DNA from: Pseudomonas marginalis
Lineage (GTDB): Bacteria; Pseudomonadota; Gammaproteobacteria; Pseudomonadales; Pseudomonadaceae
DNA: 64,000 nt
Assembly: GCF_008692035.1 (NCBI RefSeq)
Contig: NZ_VTFG01000002.1
Location: 1,364,001-1,428,000 of the forward strand
Direction: 5' to 3'
Shown: in pieces, positions 8,315 through 16,305 of the stretch
Position numbering within the stretch: the first letter of the stretch is position 1
Layout of the letters: each line of letters starts with the position of its first letter
Translations under genes and position numbers: made by a program
Notes under the pieces: generated by a model
What the model was told of the DNA's origin: nothing
Databases searched by the model: none
The model's input: the letters and a program-made list of their open reading frames with translations, nothing else

Positions 8315-8353
8315 TGTCGTACGTCATCGTACAACTATAAATAATTTCGTCAA
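8315..8353 (-). promoter_or_regulatory. kdgD operon promoter with overlapping GntR-type operator
   Basis: Minus-strand -35 TTGACG (8348-8353) and -10 TACGAT (8326-8331) are 16 nt apart. The -10 is embedded in GTTGTACGATGACGTACGAC (8316-8335), which contains the perfect inverted repeat GTACG-ATGA-CGTAC. The half GTTGTACGAT is repeated exactly upstream of the FCD-type GntR gene, so repression by that protein with relief by a hexarate-derived ligand is a reasonable inference. Confidence 0.65.
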
Positions 8354-8411
8354 CTGCAATTCATCGGCGTTGTGCACTTGAGGGCGTTGAAAGGCTTGGG
8401 CAGCGCTGTTC

Positions 8412-8465
8412 TTGACGTAGGAAATTATTCCTCTATGCTCTGCATTGCTGTATATACATACAGCA
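8412..8465 (+). promoter_or_regulatory. Sigma-70 promoter with perfect LexA-type SOS box
   Basis: TTGACG (8412-8417) and TATGCT (8434-8439) are spaced 16 nt. Immediately downstream, over the expected start site, is a 20-nt perfect palindrome at 8446-8465 that contains CTGT-ATATACAT-ACAG (8448-8463). This matches the gamma-proteobacterial LexA consensus CTGT-N8-ACAG. The box lies 37 nt before the ATG at 8503. An additional imperfect GTAGGAA/TTCCTAC repeat flanks the region. Confidence 0.7.
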
Positions 8466-8502
8466 TTCAAGGAAGATTCCTACGACATAGCAAGGAGCTA
8501 AC

Positions 8503-9657
8503 ATGTCAGGTCCTGAACTCGCAGCACCCGCAAAAAAACCGCCTACCCTGCGCTTCGAAGCCGGTGAACACACCGCCATCGGCGACGATACGCTGTTGCG
8601 CTTCAGCAAGGACGCCCCGGCAATCCCCGCGCGGCAAGTCGAACTGCACCTGCCCAACGGGCTGGCACTCACCTACGGCCAAGTGATCGCCCTGGGCGGT
8701 GATTTTTATGGCATCCCCGGCCAGCCCATCAACGAAGGCACCTCACCTGCCGATCGTATGCAGCGTTTCAGCGCCGCGTTCAACTCACTGGCCGTGCTGC
8801 CGGCCTCGCGGGACGAAGCGCCGAAGATCCTGGCGGTGATGCAAAAAGAGATCAACGCGGTCAACCAGGCGATCAAGGACGGCAAGCAAGCCCATGAAGC
8901 CTATGATGCTCTGGGTGATACGTTGTCCGAGGAATGGAACCGCATCACCGGTGGCGGCAGCGCGGTGTCGGCACTGATCCCACTGGGGCGTTACCTGAAA
9001 CTGGCGGCGGACAACGCCGACCACTTCGGCGAATGGGCGCTGGCGGCCTACCTGGCGGGGCATGCAGCCGCCTTGCAACAGGCCGTGGTGGCCCACCAGA
9101 CCGGTACCGATCAGGCATTGGAGCTGGCCTACGCCATGAACGGCTTTGCCGATCACTTCTTGACCGATCTATTTTCTGCCGGCCACCTGCGCGTGCCGCG
9201 CAAACAGCTGGCGGCGGTCGTCACTCCGGGCGAACTGGGCTCGCTGATCAGCCGCTTCATGCACGATGAAGACAGCAAGTTCGGGCTCAAGGTGCGCAAT
9301 GCCGTGGGTGACGAGTGGCATGCCTATGGCGACAAACGCTATTTCGACAGTATCGACGCAGCCAATCGGGCACAGGTCAAACGCGCCGTTCAGGCATCCG
9401 CTGATGAGATCTTCGAAACCTTCATCGATGGCGTTGCGCCCTCCCCGGCCAACTTCAAGGCACCGCTGTACGCCCCGGATTTGAACGCGGCACAGAACCC
9501 GGCGAATAACTTCTCGCCATTGTTCAAGATGGAGGGCGACAAGGTGCTACGACGCAAGGACGTGAATGACCTCAACGACAAGCACTGGACCAATGATTGG
9601 TGGGGGTGGAGTACGTATTTGTTGCTTAAGGATTACAAGCCGAATACCCCGGCTTGA
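8503..9657 (+). CDS. Zinc-dependent phospholipase C-like protein, probable SOS-regulated
   Basis: A 384-residue protein with no signal peptide. The middle third carries a histidine/aspartate pattern typical of the zinc PLC / P1-nuclease fold: D67 in LGGDFYG, H174 in NADHFGEWALAAYLAGH (with H187), and FADHFLTDLFSAGH giving H218, D222 and H228. Such enzymes bind three zinc ions and cleave phosphodiesters of phospholipids or nucleic acids. The order and spacing fit, but I cannot confirm homology by search. The N-terminal 60 and C-terminal 120 residues are unassigned. The gene stands alone, starts behind an AAGGAG site, and has a LexA-type box on its promoter. A lysis or effector role under DNA damage is only a guess. 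Confidence 0.6.
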   Translation: MSGPELAAPAKKPPTLRFEAGEHTAIGDDTLLRFSKDAPAIPARQVELHLPNGLALTYGQVIALGGDFYGIPGQPINEGTSPADRMQRFSAAFNSLAVLPASRDEAPKILAVMQKEINAVNQAIKDGKQAHEAYDALGDTLSEEWNRITGGGSAVSALIPLGRYLKLAADNADHFGEWALAAYLAGHAAALQQAVVAHQTGTDQALELAYAMNGFADHFLTDLFSAGHLRVPRKQLAAVVTPGELGSLISRFMHDEDSKFGLKVRNAVGDEWHAYGDKRYFDSIDAANRAQVKRAVQASADEIFETFIDGVAPSPANFKAPLYAPDLNAAQNPANNFSPLFKMEGDKVLRRKDVNDLNDKHWTNDWWGWSTYLLLKDYKPNTPA

Positions 9658-9724
9658 GCGGTACCGCCTGTCGATACTGTGAGCTCTAACAGTTATGTAC
9701 CGTTCATCAAGGGCGGATAACACA

Positions 9725-9754
9725 CCTCAGGGGCTTAGGCATTGGCTCCTGAGG
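9725..9754. terminator. Possible hairpin between convergent genes
   Basis: CCTCAGGGGC and GCTCCTGAGG pair with one mismatch around a 10-nt loop in the gap between the phospholipase-like gene and the convergent GntR gene. No U-run is present on either side, so terminator function is uncertain. Confidence 0.35.
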
Positions 9755-9842
9755 CGAACACTGGACTCGTTAGCGTCCTACATCCAATCAATGCAAACGT
9801 CATAGAAAAACGCTGGACAGCACATGAGCCACCTGCTGACGA

Positions 9843-10589
9843 TCAGCCTGCCCTTTCAGCCTCTTCATGGGCATGGCGCAGCCGCTCACGGCTATTGGTC
9901 AGGTGCAAGCGCATCGCCGCCCGCGCCGCATCCGAATCCTGGCGGGCAATCGCCTCATAAATCTCTTCGTGTTCGCGGCTCAGGCGCCCCATGTAGTGCT
10001 GGTGGTCATCATGAGCCAGGCGTGCCGAGTTCAGGCGCGTACGCGGGATGATGCTGGTGCCCAGGTGGGTCATGATGTCGGTGAAGTAGCGGTTGCCGGT
10101 GGACAACGCAATTTCCAGGTGGAACGCGAAGTCCGAGGCCACCGCATCACCGGCGTGCGCCGCGCTTTCATTCAGGGCATCGAGGGCCGCGCGCATGGCG
10201 GCCAGCTGTTCATCGCTACGGCGCAGTGCGGCCAGCCCGGCGGATTCCACTTCCAGGCTGATACGCAGTTCGAGAATCGCCAGCACGTCACGCAAAGTGA
10301 CTACCGTAGCCGGATCGATGCGAAAGCCGCTCGGGCTCGGCGTGTCGAGCACAAAGGTGCCGATACCATGACGGGTTTCCACCTGCCCCGCCGCCTGCAA
10401 GCGGGAGATGGCCTCGCGGACCACGGTGCGGCTGACGCCATGGGCGTCCATGATCGCCGATTCGGTGGGCAGCTTGTCGCCACGTTTGAGTTGACCATCA
10501 CGGATCTGCTCGGACAGCACCGTGACCAATTCCTGGGCAAGGCTGCGGCGCTTGCGGGGAAGACGAGGGGCGGTGCTGGCGTTTTCCAT
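9843..10589 (-). CDS. GntR-family regulator, FadR/FCD subgroup, probable hexarate-operon repressor
   Basis: A 248-residue regulator. The N-terminal winged helix (about 15-80) shows the GntR signature LKRGDKLPTESAIMDAHGVS followed by RTVVREAISRLQAAG. The C-terminal FCD ligand-binding domain (about 95-235) is helical with spaced histidines in the expected positions (for example FAFHLEIA and LRLHLTNSRERL-type helices), which bind a metal and a carboxylate effector. FCD regulators often control sugar-acid catabolism. The motif GTTGTACGAT is present both upstream of this gene and over the kdgD promoter, supporting autoregulation and control of the hexarate operon about 1.5 kb away. The ligand is inferred. 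Confidence 0.88.
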   Translation of the reverse strand: MENASTAPRLPRKRRSLAQELVTVLSEQIRDGQLKRGDKLPTESAIMDAHGVSRTVVREAISRLQAAGQVETRHGIGTFVLDTPSPSGFRIDPATVVTLRDVLAILELRISLEVESAGLAALRRSDEQLAAMRAALDALNESAAHAGDAVASDFAFHLEIALSTGNRYFTDIMTHLGTSIIPRTRLNSARLAHDDHQHYMGRLSREHEEIYEAIARQDSDAARAAMRLHLTNSRERLRHAHEEAERAG

Positions 10590-10622
10590 GTGGAATCATC
10601 TATCTCGGCGGACTAAAACAGC

Positions 10623-10661
10623 ATCATAGCCCATGGCGGTTGTACGATCACCGTTTGTACC
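10623..10661 (-). promoter_or_regulatory. Promoter/operator of the GntR-family regulator gene
   Basis: A minus-strand -10 TATGAT (10623-10628) lies about 35 bp before the start codon. Upstream, GGTTGTACGAT at 10639-10648 repeats the kdgD operator half-site, and a second TGTAC follows at 10656-10660. The site would overlap the -35 region, consistent with autorepression. The -35 itself is weak. Confidence 0.5.
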
Positions 10662-10867
10662 GCACTTTCATGTACAAGCGGGCAGCTTTCAGCTCCGGCT
10701 GTATAGGGCTCCCGTGAAAAGGGGGTTCAAATTCGAACATAACGCGTGGCTACTTCACGCCTGGGTCTTAGTGCCAAACGTTCTCGCGCACCTGGCAATT
10801 ATGACAGCAGACGGTTTTCCATCCCCGTAGCAGAGTAAAGCCTGTTCCAGCAAACAGGTGCCGGGTG

Positions 10868-12457
10868 ATGAAACGCACAGGCTGGTATTGCACAACGATT
10901 GTCTGGCTGCTGGCATGCGCCGTCCACGCTGCACCGCCGAGCGTGCGCAATGGCGGTGGAGAAGACATCCTGCTGCAGGGTTTCCACTGGAACTCCAGCC
11001 GCAATGCCCCGCAGAAATGGTATGAGGTGCTGGCACAAATGGCCCCCACTATCGGCCAGGACGGCTTCACCAAAGTCTGGCTGCCGCCCGCCTGGAGCGA
11101 TCAATCCAGTTGGAGCGACGCGACGTCGGGAACGTCGGGCGGCGGTGAAGGCTACTTCTGGAGCGACTTCGACAAGAACAGCCAGTACGGCAGCGACAGC
11201 CAGCTCAAACAGGCGGTCGCCGCCCTGGCAGGTGCCGGCGTGCAAGCGATATACGACGTGGTGCCCAACCATATGAACGACAAGCTGCCAAGTAAACAGA
11301 TACGCTTTCCCAGGGGGCTCAAGCTGTGGCGCGATGACTGCACCGCCCCCGTCGCCTGTGATGAGGGCGATGCGTTCATGAGCGGTTCGGCCGACCTCAA
11401 CACAAACAACTCGGAAGTCTCGCAGCGCTTCATGCAGGAATTCAGGAACCTGCGGGACAACTACAGCGCCAAAGGCTTGCGCTTCGATTTTGTGCGCGGC
11501 TACGCGCCGGAGCGGGTCGATGTGTGGATGAAAAACGTTGGTGACCAAGCGTTCTGCGTCGGCGAGTTGTGGAAAGGCCCCGGCGAGTATCCGGCGAACG
11601 ACTGGCGCAGCCAGGCCAGTTGGCAGGATGCGTTGAAGGACTGGTCGGATCGGTCCCACTGCAGCGTGTTCGATTTCGCCCTCAAGGAGCGCATGCAAAA
11701 TGGCAGCTTGGCCGAGTGGCGTCATGGCTTGAATGGCAATCCCGAACCGGCATGGCGGCAGGTCGCGGTGACCTTTGTCGACAACCACGACACCGGTTAT
11801 TCGCCAGGGCAATACGGCGGGCAGCATCATTGGCCCCTTGCCGACCCGCAACGCAATATCGCCTATGCCTATATCCTGCTGAGCCCGGGTACGCCGACTG
11901 TGTATTGGCCCGACATGTACGACTGGGGCCGGGGCGACCTGATCCGCGAGCTGATCAGCCTGCGCAAGGACGCCGGCATCAGGGCCGATTCACCCATCAG
12001 TTTCCAGACCCACTATTCCGGATTGGTGGCCGCCATCCAAGGCAGCCGCAAGCGCCTGCTGATCGCCTTGGACTCCGACCTTTCCAAGGTGCCTGACGGC
12101 TTCAGCCCTGCACTGTTTGCGGACGGGCAGCGCATCCGCTCGTGGCAGGCCGTCCCGGCACCTTCCGACACCACGACCACCCTGCACTGCGACAACGCCA
12201 GGCCGGAGCTCGGCCAGGCAGTCTACGCAGTGGGGTCGCCTATCGAACTCGGCGCCTGGGACCCGGCCCACGCTATCGCACTGCAATCCGGCGCATCCAA
12301 TCGCTGGAGCGGCACTGTCGTGTGGCCCACACAGCAACACATCAAATGGAAATGCCTGATCCGCAGCCTGAGCAATGTCAACGAGGTCTACTGGCAAGGC
12401 GGCGTCGACAATCAGTTCACCACGGGGGCCGCCAGCGAAACAGCGGGGAGTTTTTGA
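10868..12457 (+). CDS. Secreted maltotetraose-forming-type alpha-amylase (GH13) with starch-binding domain
   Basis: A 529-residue exported amylase closely resembling the maltotetraohydrolase (EC 3.2.1.60) of P. stutzeri/P. saccharophila. It shares DVVPNHMN, RFDFVRGYAPERVD, FCVGELWKGP and TFVDNHDTGYSPGQ. The GH13 triad is intact: D207 (nucleophile), E233 (acid/base) and D308. Residues 1-21 are a signal peptide ending VHA|AP. Residues about 437-529 form a CBM20-like starch-binding domain (TLHCDNARPELGQAVYAVGS, then IKWKCLIR), joined by a short linker. Starch would be cut from chain ends to maltotetraose outside the cell. The ATG at 10868 is preferred over the GTG at 10865. It stands alone, with no maltodextrin genes adjacent. 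Product specificity is inferred. Confidence 0.9.
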   Translation: MKRTGWYCTTIVWLLACAVHAAPPSVRNGGGEDILLQGFHWNSSRNAPQKWYEVLAQMAPTIGQDGFTKVWLPPAWSDQSSWSDATSGTSGGGEGYFWSDFDKNSQYGSDSQLKQAVAALAGAGVQAIYDVVPNHMNDKLPSKQIRFPRGLKLWRDDCTAPVACDEGDAFMSGSADLNTNNSEVSQRFMQEFRNLRDNYSAKGLRFDFVRGYAPERVDVWMKNVGDQAFCVGELWKGPGEYPANDWRSQASWQDALKDWSDRSHCSVFDFALKERMQNGSLAEWRHGLNGNPEPAWRQVAVTFVDNHDTGYSPGQYGGQHHWPLADPQRNIAYAYILLSPGTPTVYWPDMYDWGRGDLIRELISLRKDAGIRADSPISFQTHYSGLVAAIQGSRKRLLIALDSDLSKVPDGFSPALFADGQRIRSWQAVPAPSDTTTTLHCDNARPELGQAVYAVGSPIELGAWDPAHAIALQSGASNRWSGTVVWPTQQHIKWKCLIRSLSNVNEVYWQGGVDNQFTTGAASETAGSF

Positions 12458-12458
12458 C

Positions 12459-12492
12459 AAAAAAATGCCCCGGCAGAGCCGAGGCATTTTTT
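12459..12492. terminator. Bidirectional intrinsic terminator between amylase and sspB
   Basis: AAAAAATGCCCCGGC pairs with GCCGAGGCATTTTTT around a 3-nt loop. A run of A before and a run of T after allow it to serve both the rightward amylase gene and the leftward sspB gene. Confidence 0.9.
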
Positions 12493-12518
12493 AACGCAGG
12501 CCCGAAGACTTACGCACT

Positions 12519-12938
12519 TTACTTCACCACTTTCAGGCTCGGCCGACCGCTTGGACGCGGTGGCTCGGTATCCGGTGGCGGCACATCATCGCCATCTTCC
12601 TCTTCAATCACTTCGTCGTCCTCGAAAGGCGACTCCAGATCGAACACCATGCCTTGGCCGTTCTCCCGGGCATAGATGCCGAGGATAGCGCCAATCGGCA
12701 CGAACAGCGTATGCGGCACACCACCGAAGCGCCCTTCGAAGCTGACCGCTTCATTGTCCATATGCAGGTGGCGCACGGCGCTGGGTGATACGTTCAACAC
12801 AATCTGCCCGTCACTGGCAAAACCCTGCGGTACCTGAACCGCAGGAAATTCGGAATTGACCAGCATGTGCGGGGTGCAATCGTTATCCACAATCCACTCA
12901 TAGAGCGCGCGGACCAGGTAAGGTCGACTGGAGTTCAT
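12519..12938 (-). CDS. sspB: ClpXP adaptor / stringent starvation protein B
   Basis: A 139-residue cytoplasmic adaptor that binds ssrA-tagged peptides and delivers them to ClpXP. The Sm-like tag-binding fold (about 1-105) contains the family segments PYLVRALYEWI, TPHMLV and VLNVSPSAV. A flexible acidic linker (about 106-125) leads to the extreme C-terminal basic tail GRPSLKVVK, the ClpX-docking peptide. ATG 12938 is taken over the TTG one codon upstream. It follows sspA by 17 nt on the same strand, as in other gamma-proteobacteria. Confidence 0.93.
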   Translation of the reverse strand: MNSSRPYLVRALYEWIVDNDCTPHMLVNSEFPAVQVPQGFASDGQIVLNVSPSAVRHLHMDNEAVSFEGRFGGVPHTLFVPIGAILGIYARENGQGMVFDLESPFEDDEVIEEEDGDDVPPPDTEPPRPSGRPSLKVVK

Positions 12939-12955
12939 CAACGGCTCCTTAAGCC

Positions 12956-13573
12956 TTAGCGCATATCGCGTTCGACACCAGACAGACTTGCCTGGAAAGC
13001 CTCACGCGCAAACTGGCGCTCCATGTAATCAAGCAACGGCTTGGCAGGCCGTGGCAGTTCAATGCCCAGAATCGGCAAGCGCCAGAGTATGGGTAATAGG
13101 CAGCAATCCACCAAGCTTTGTTCCTCGCTGAGGAAAAAAGGTTTATCGGCGAACAACGGCGAAACACCGGTCAGGCTCTCGCGCAATTCCTTGCGCGCCT
13201 GCACCCGAGCGGCTTCTTTGCTGCGGGTATCCAGGATCAAATCCACCAGCCCGCACCAATCTCGCTGGATCCGATGGATCAGCAGGCGGCTGTTGGCACG
13301 GGCCACCGGATACACCGGCAGCAAAGGCGGATGCGGGTAACGCTCATCCAGATATTCCATCACCACGGTTGACTCCCACAACGCCAGGTCACGATCGACC
13401 AGGGTGGGCAAGCTGCCGTAAGGGTTCACTTCGATCAGTTTCGGCGGATGACGACCCACCTCCACACTGATGATCTCGGCGCTGACACCCTTCTCTGCGA
13501 GTACGATGCGTACTCGGTGGGAATAGTGGTCGGCGGGGTCGGAGTAACAGGCCAACCGATTGGTCACGCCCAT
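12956..13573 (-). CDS. sspA: Stringent starvation protein A (GST-fold RNA polymerase-associated)
   Basis: A 205-residue GST-like protein. The N-terminal thioredoxin-type half has ACYSDPADHYSHRVRIVLAEKG and a cis-Pro loop GSLPTLVDRD; the C-terminal half is all helical. SspA binds RNA polymerase and alters promoter use during starvation and acid stress; it lacks the catalytic residues of true glutathione transferases. Position between petC and sspB and overall pattern make the call secure. A long stem-loop separates it from the cytochrome genes, so it probably has its own promoter. Confidence 0.93.
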   Translation of the reverse strand: MGVTNRLACYSDPADHYSHRVRIVLAEKGVSAEIISVEVGRHPPKLIEVNPYGSLPTLVDRDLALWESTVVMEYLDERYPHPPLLPVYPVARANSRLLIHRIQRDWCGLVDLILDTRSKEAARVQARKELRESLTGVSPLFADKPFFLSEEQSLVDCCLLPILWRLPILGIELPRPAKPLLDYMERQFAREAFQASLSGVERDMR

Positions 13574-13610
13574 GGCGGTCCTCCTCGCTTGTTGAAATTA
13601 TGGAAAGCTC

Positions 13611-13692
13611 AAAAACGAGCGCGCCCAGAAAGCATCTCTGCAGCCTCTGGAAAGTCCAGGTCGCTACGGGTTAGAGATGCCGCTGGGCGCGC
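13611..13692 (-). terminator. Long stem-loop terminator after petABC
   Basis: On the minus strand GCGCGCCCAGCGGCATCTC (13674-13692) pairs with GAGATGCTTTCTGGGCGCGC (13619-13638) across an approximately 35-nt loop and is followed by TCGTTTTTG. It sits between the petC stop and sspA. The unusually large loop is noteworthy. Confidence 0.7.
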
Positions 13693-13721
13693 AAGATTAA
13701 CAGCAATTGCTTACGGTTGGA

Positions 13722-14501
13722 TCAATGCACATCCTTCCAGTATTCGCGTTTAAGCAGATAAGCGAATACGAAGAAGAAAGCCAGGTACAGCAAGACATAC
13801 GTCCCGATGCGCTGGTGTTGCAGTTTGACTGGGTTGGCCGAATAGGCCAGGAAGGTCACCAGATTCTTGACCTTCTCGTCAAACTGCTCGTCAGTCAACG
13901 AACCAGGGGTTTCTATCTTCAGTTGATCGCACGCTTCATGGGTCAAAGGCGTACCGGTCAACGGATCATATTGCTTCTTGCCGTCTTCGACGACCTGAAC
14001 CTGCTTGCATCCTACCACTTGCTTGCCTTGCAGGCCGACCAGAACGTTAGGCATGCCGACGTTCGGGAACACACGGTTGTTCACGCCATAAGGGCGCGCC
14101 GGGTCCTCGTAGAAGGATTTCAGGTAGCCGTAGAGCCAGTCGGTGCCGCGTACACGTGCCACCAGAGTCAGGTCAGGCGGTGCTGCACCGAACCAGGTCT
14201 TGGCGTCGGCAGGCTTCATGCCGATATTCATGTGGTCGCCGATCTTGGCGCCGGTGAACACCAGCTTCTCCAGCATCATTTCATGGGGGATACCGAGGTC
14301 ATCGGCCACCCGCTCGTAACGCTGGAACTTGGCGCTGTGGCAGCCCATGCAGTAGTTGGCGAACGTACGCGCGCCGTCTTGCATAGCCGCCTTGTCAGAC
14401 ACGTCGATATCGACTTTTTCCAGTTCCGGGCCGCCGTGCTCGGCAGCGAAGGACAGTAGCGGCAGCGCCGCAAGCATCAATGCAACGAATAATTTTTTCA
14501 T
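13722..14501 (-). CDS. petC: Cytochrome c1 of the bc1 complex
   Basis: A 259-residue periplasmic cytochrome anchored by a C-terminal helix (about 230-252, TYVLLYLAFFFVFAYLL). A signal peptide of about 19 residues precedes the mature protein. The single covalent haem motif CMGCH is at 51-55, and the likely axial Met is in HMNIGMKP. It accepts electrons from the Rieske protein and passes them to soluble c cytochromes. The ATG at 14501 overlaps the petB stop (TGATG). A longer open frame upstream lies within petB and has no export signal, so it was not used. Confidence 0.95.
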   Translation of the reverse strand: MKKLFVALMLAALPLLSFAAEHGGPELEKVDIDVSDKAAMQDGARTFANYCMGCHSAKFQRYERVADDLGIPHEMMLEKLVFTGAKIGDHMNIGMKPADAKTWFGAAPPDLTLVARVRGTDWLYGYLKSFYEDPARPYGVNNRVFPNVGMPNVLVGLQGKQVVGCKQVQVVEDGKKQYDPLTGTPLTHEACDQLKIETPGSLTDEQFDEKVKNLVTFLAYSANPVKLQHQRIGTYVLLYLAFFFVFAYLLKREYWKDVH

Positions 14502-15712
14502 CAGCCAGTCACCCTTTCCGGAACCGGTTTGGTCTTCTCGAGCCGGGTGTAGAACGGCATCAGAATGAAGTAGGCGAAGTACAGGAAGGTGCAGACCTGC
14601 GACAGCAGCGTACGCTCCGGGGTCGGCGCCAATACGCCCAACACGCCCAGAATCACGAATGCAATGCAGAACACCCACAGCCAGATTTTGCTCAGCCAGC
14701 CTTTGTAGCGCATGGACTTGACTGGGCTTCGGTCGAGCCACGGCAACACGAAAAGCACCGCAATGGCCGCGCCCATGGCGATGACGCCCATGAGTTTGTC
14801 GGGGATCGCCCGCAAGATCGCGTAGAACGGCGTGAAGTACCAGACCGGGGCAATGTGCTCAGGTGTCTTGAAGGCGTTCGCCTGTTCGAAGTTAGGCTTC
14901 TCGAGGAAATAACCACCCATCTCCGGGAAAAAGAACACGATCGAGCAGAACACGAAGAGGAACACGACCACGCCGACAATGTCTTTCACGGTGTAGTACG
15001 GGTGGAACGGGATGCCATCCAGCGGGATGCCGTTCTCGTCCTTGTGCTTCTTGATGTCCACGCCATCCGGGTTGTTGGAACCCACTTCGTGCAGCGCCAG
15101 GATGTGCAGCACCACAAGGCCCAGGATCACGATGGGCAGCGCCACGACATGCAGGGCGAAGAAGCGGTTCAGGGTGATACCGGAGATCAGGTAGTCACCG
15201 CGGATCCACTGGGTCAGGTCGTTGCCGATGACCGGGATCGCACCGAACAGCGAGATGATCACCTGGGCGCCCCAGTACGACATCTGGCCCCATGGCAGCA
15301 GGTAGCCCATGAAGGCTTCTGCCATCAGCGCCAGGTAGATCAGCATGCCGAACACCCACACCAGCTCGCGGGGCTTCTGGTACGAACCGTAGAGCAAACC
15401 ACGGAACATGTGCAGGTAGACCACGATAAAGAACGCTGAAGCGCCGGTGGAGTGCAGCAGACGCAGGATCGAGCCGTACTCGACGTCACGCATGATGTAT
15501 TCGACGGAAGCAAACGCCTCCTCCGCCGACGGGGTGTAGCTCATCGTCAGCCAGACACCGGTGACGATCTGGTTGACCAGCACCAGCAGTGCCAGGGAGC
15601 CAAAGAAGTAGAAGAAGTTGAAGTTCTTCGGGGCGTAATACTTGCTGAGATGGTCTTCCCACATTTTAGTAGCGGGGAAGCGTGCATCGACCCAATCCAT
15701 GAACTTGCTCAT
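14501..15712 (-). CDS. petB: Cytochrome b of the bc1 complex
   Basis: A 403-residue integral membrane subunit carrying the two b haems and both quinone sites. Histidine ligand pairs are visible in LRLLHSTGASAFFIVVYLH and NRFFALHVVALPIVILGLVVLH. The Qo-site PEW-type loop is represented downstream by PVWYFTPFYAILR. Length and about eight helices fit proteobacterial cytochrome b. ATG 15712 overlaps the petA stop (TGATG), and petC follows with another 1-nt overlap, so the three genes are translationally coupled. Confidence 0.95.
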   Translation of the reverse strand: MSKFMDWVDARFPATKMWEDHLSKYYAPKNFNFFYFFGSLALLVLVNQIVTGVWLTMSYTPSAEEAFASVEYIMRDVEYGSILRLLHSTGASAFFIVVYLHMFRGLLYGSYQKPRELVWVFGMLIYLALMAEAFMGYLLPWGQMSYWGAQVIISLFGAIPVIGNDLTQWIRGDYLISGITLNRFFALHVVALPIVILGLVVLHILALHEVGSNNPDGVDIKKHKDENGIPLDGIPFHPYYTVKDIVGVVVFLFVFCSIVFFFPEMGGYFLEKPNFEQANAFKTPEHIAPVWYFTPFYAILRAIPDKLMGVIAMGAAIAVLFVLPWLDRSPVKSMRYKGWLSKIWLWVFCIAFVILGVLGVLAPTPERTLLSQVCTFLYFAYFILMPFYTRLEKTKPVPERVTG

Positions 15713-16305
15713 CACGCGTTCTCCTTATCGAGGCCAATGACAATGAGGTCGTCAGTTTCGTAGGTATGCGGAGGCACGGGCAGGTTCAAGGGAGCGGGCT
15801 GGGACTTGTAGACGCGACCCGCCAGATCGTAGTGGGAGCCGTGGCAGGGGCAGAAATAACCACCGACCCAGTCTTTCCCCAGATCGACTGGGGCAACTTC
15901 CGGGCGGAAAGTGGGTGAGCATCCCAAGTGGGTACACAGGCCGACCAGCAGCAGAATCTCTGGCTTGATCGAACGTGCTTCGTTTTTGGCGTAGGCGGGT
16001 TGGTCGGATTTCTCAGATTTGGGGTCAGACAACTGGCCTTCGATCTTTTTCAGATTTCCCAGGATTTCCTCCGTACGACGAACAATGAATACCGGCTGGC
16101 CGCGCCACTCAGCAATCATCTGCTGGCCTGGTTCGATCTTGCTGATATTCACCTTCACCGGTGCACCTGCGGCTTTCGCCTTGGCACTGGGAAACCATGA
16201 CCCCACGAACGGGACCGCAGCCCCCACCGCTCCTGCAGCACCCACCACGGATGTGGCTGCTACCAAGAAGCGACGCCGGCCTGCATTCACGCCGTCATTG
16301 CTCAT
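15712..16305 (-). CDS. petA: Ubiquinol-cytochrome c reductase iron-sulfur (Rieske) subunit
   Basis: A 197-residue Rieske protein. The N-terminus carries a twin-arginine type RRRFLVA followed by a hydrophobic anchor (about 14-36). The [2Fe-2S] ligands are in CTHLGC (C124, H126, C129) and CPCHGS (C152, C154, H155). It takes electrons from ubiquinol at the Qo site. First gene of the petABC operon; the region 16306-16516 upstream should hold its promoter. Confidence 0.96.
   Translation of the reverse strand: MSNDGVNAGRRRFLVAATSVVGAAGAVGAAVPFVGSWFPSAKAKAAGAPVKVNISKIEPGQQMIAEWRGQPVFIVRRTEEILGNLKKIEGQLSDPKSEKSDQPAYAKNEARSIKPEILLLVGLCTHLGCSPTFRPEVAPVDLGKDWVGGYFCPCHGSHYDLAGRVYKSQPAPLNLPVPPHTYETDDLIVIGLDKENA

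Noticed and set aside
14502..14741. 80-codon N-terminal extension of cytochrome c1
   Set aside because: It overlaps petB in another frame and would bury the signal peptide; the TGATG overlap start is normal for this operon.
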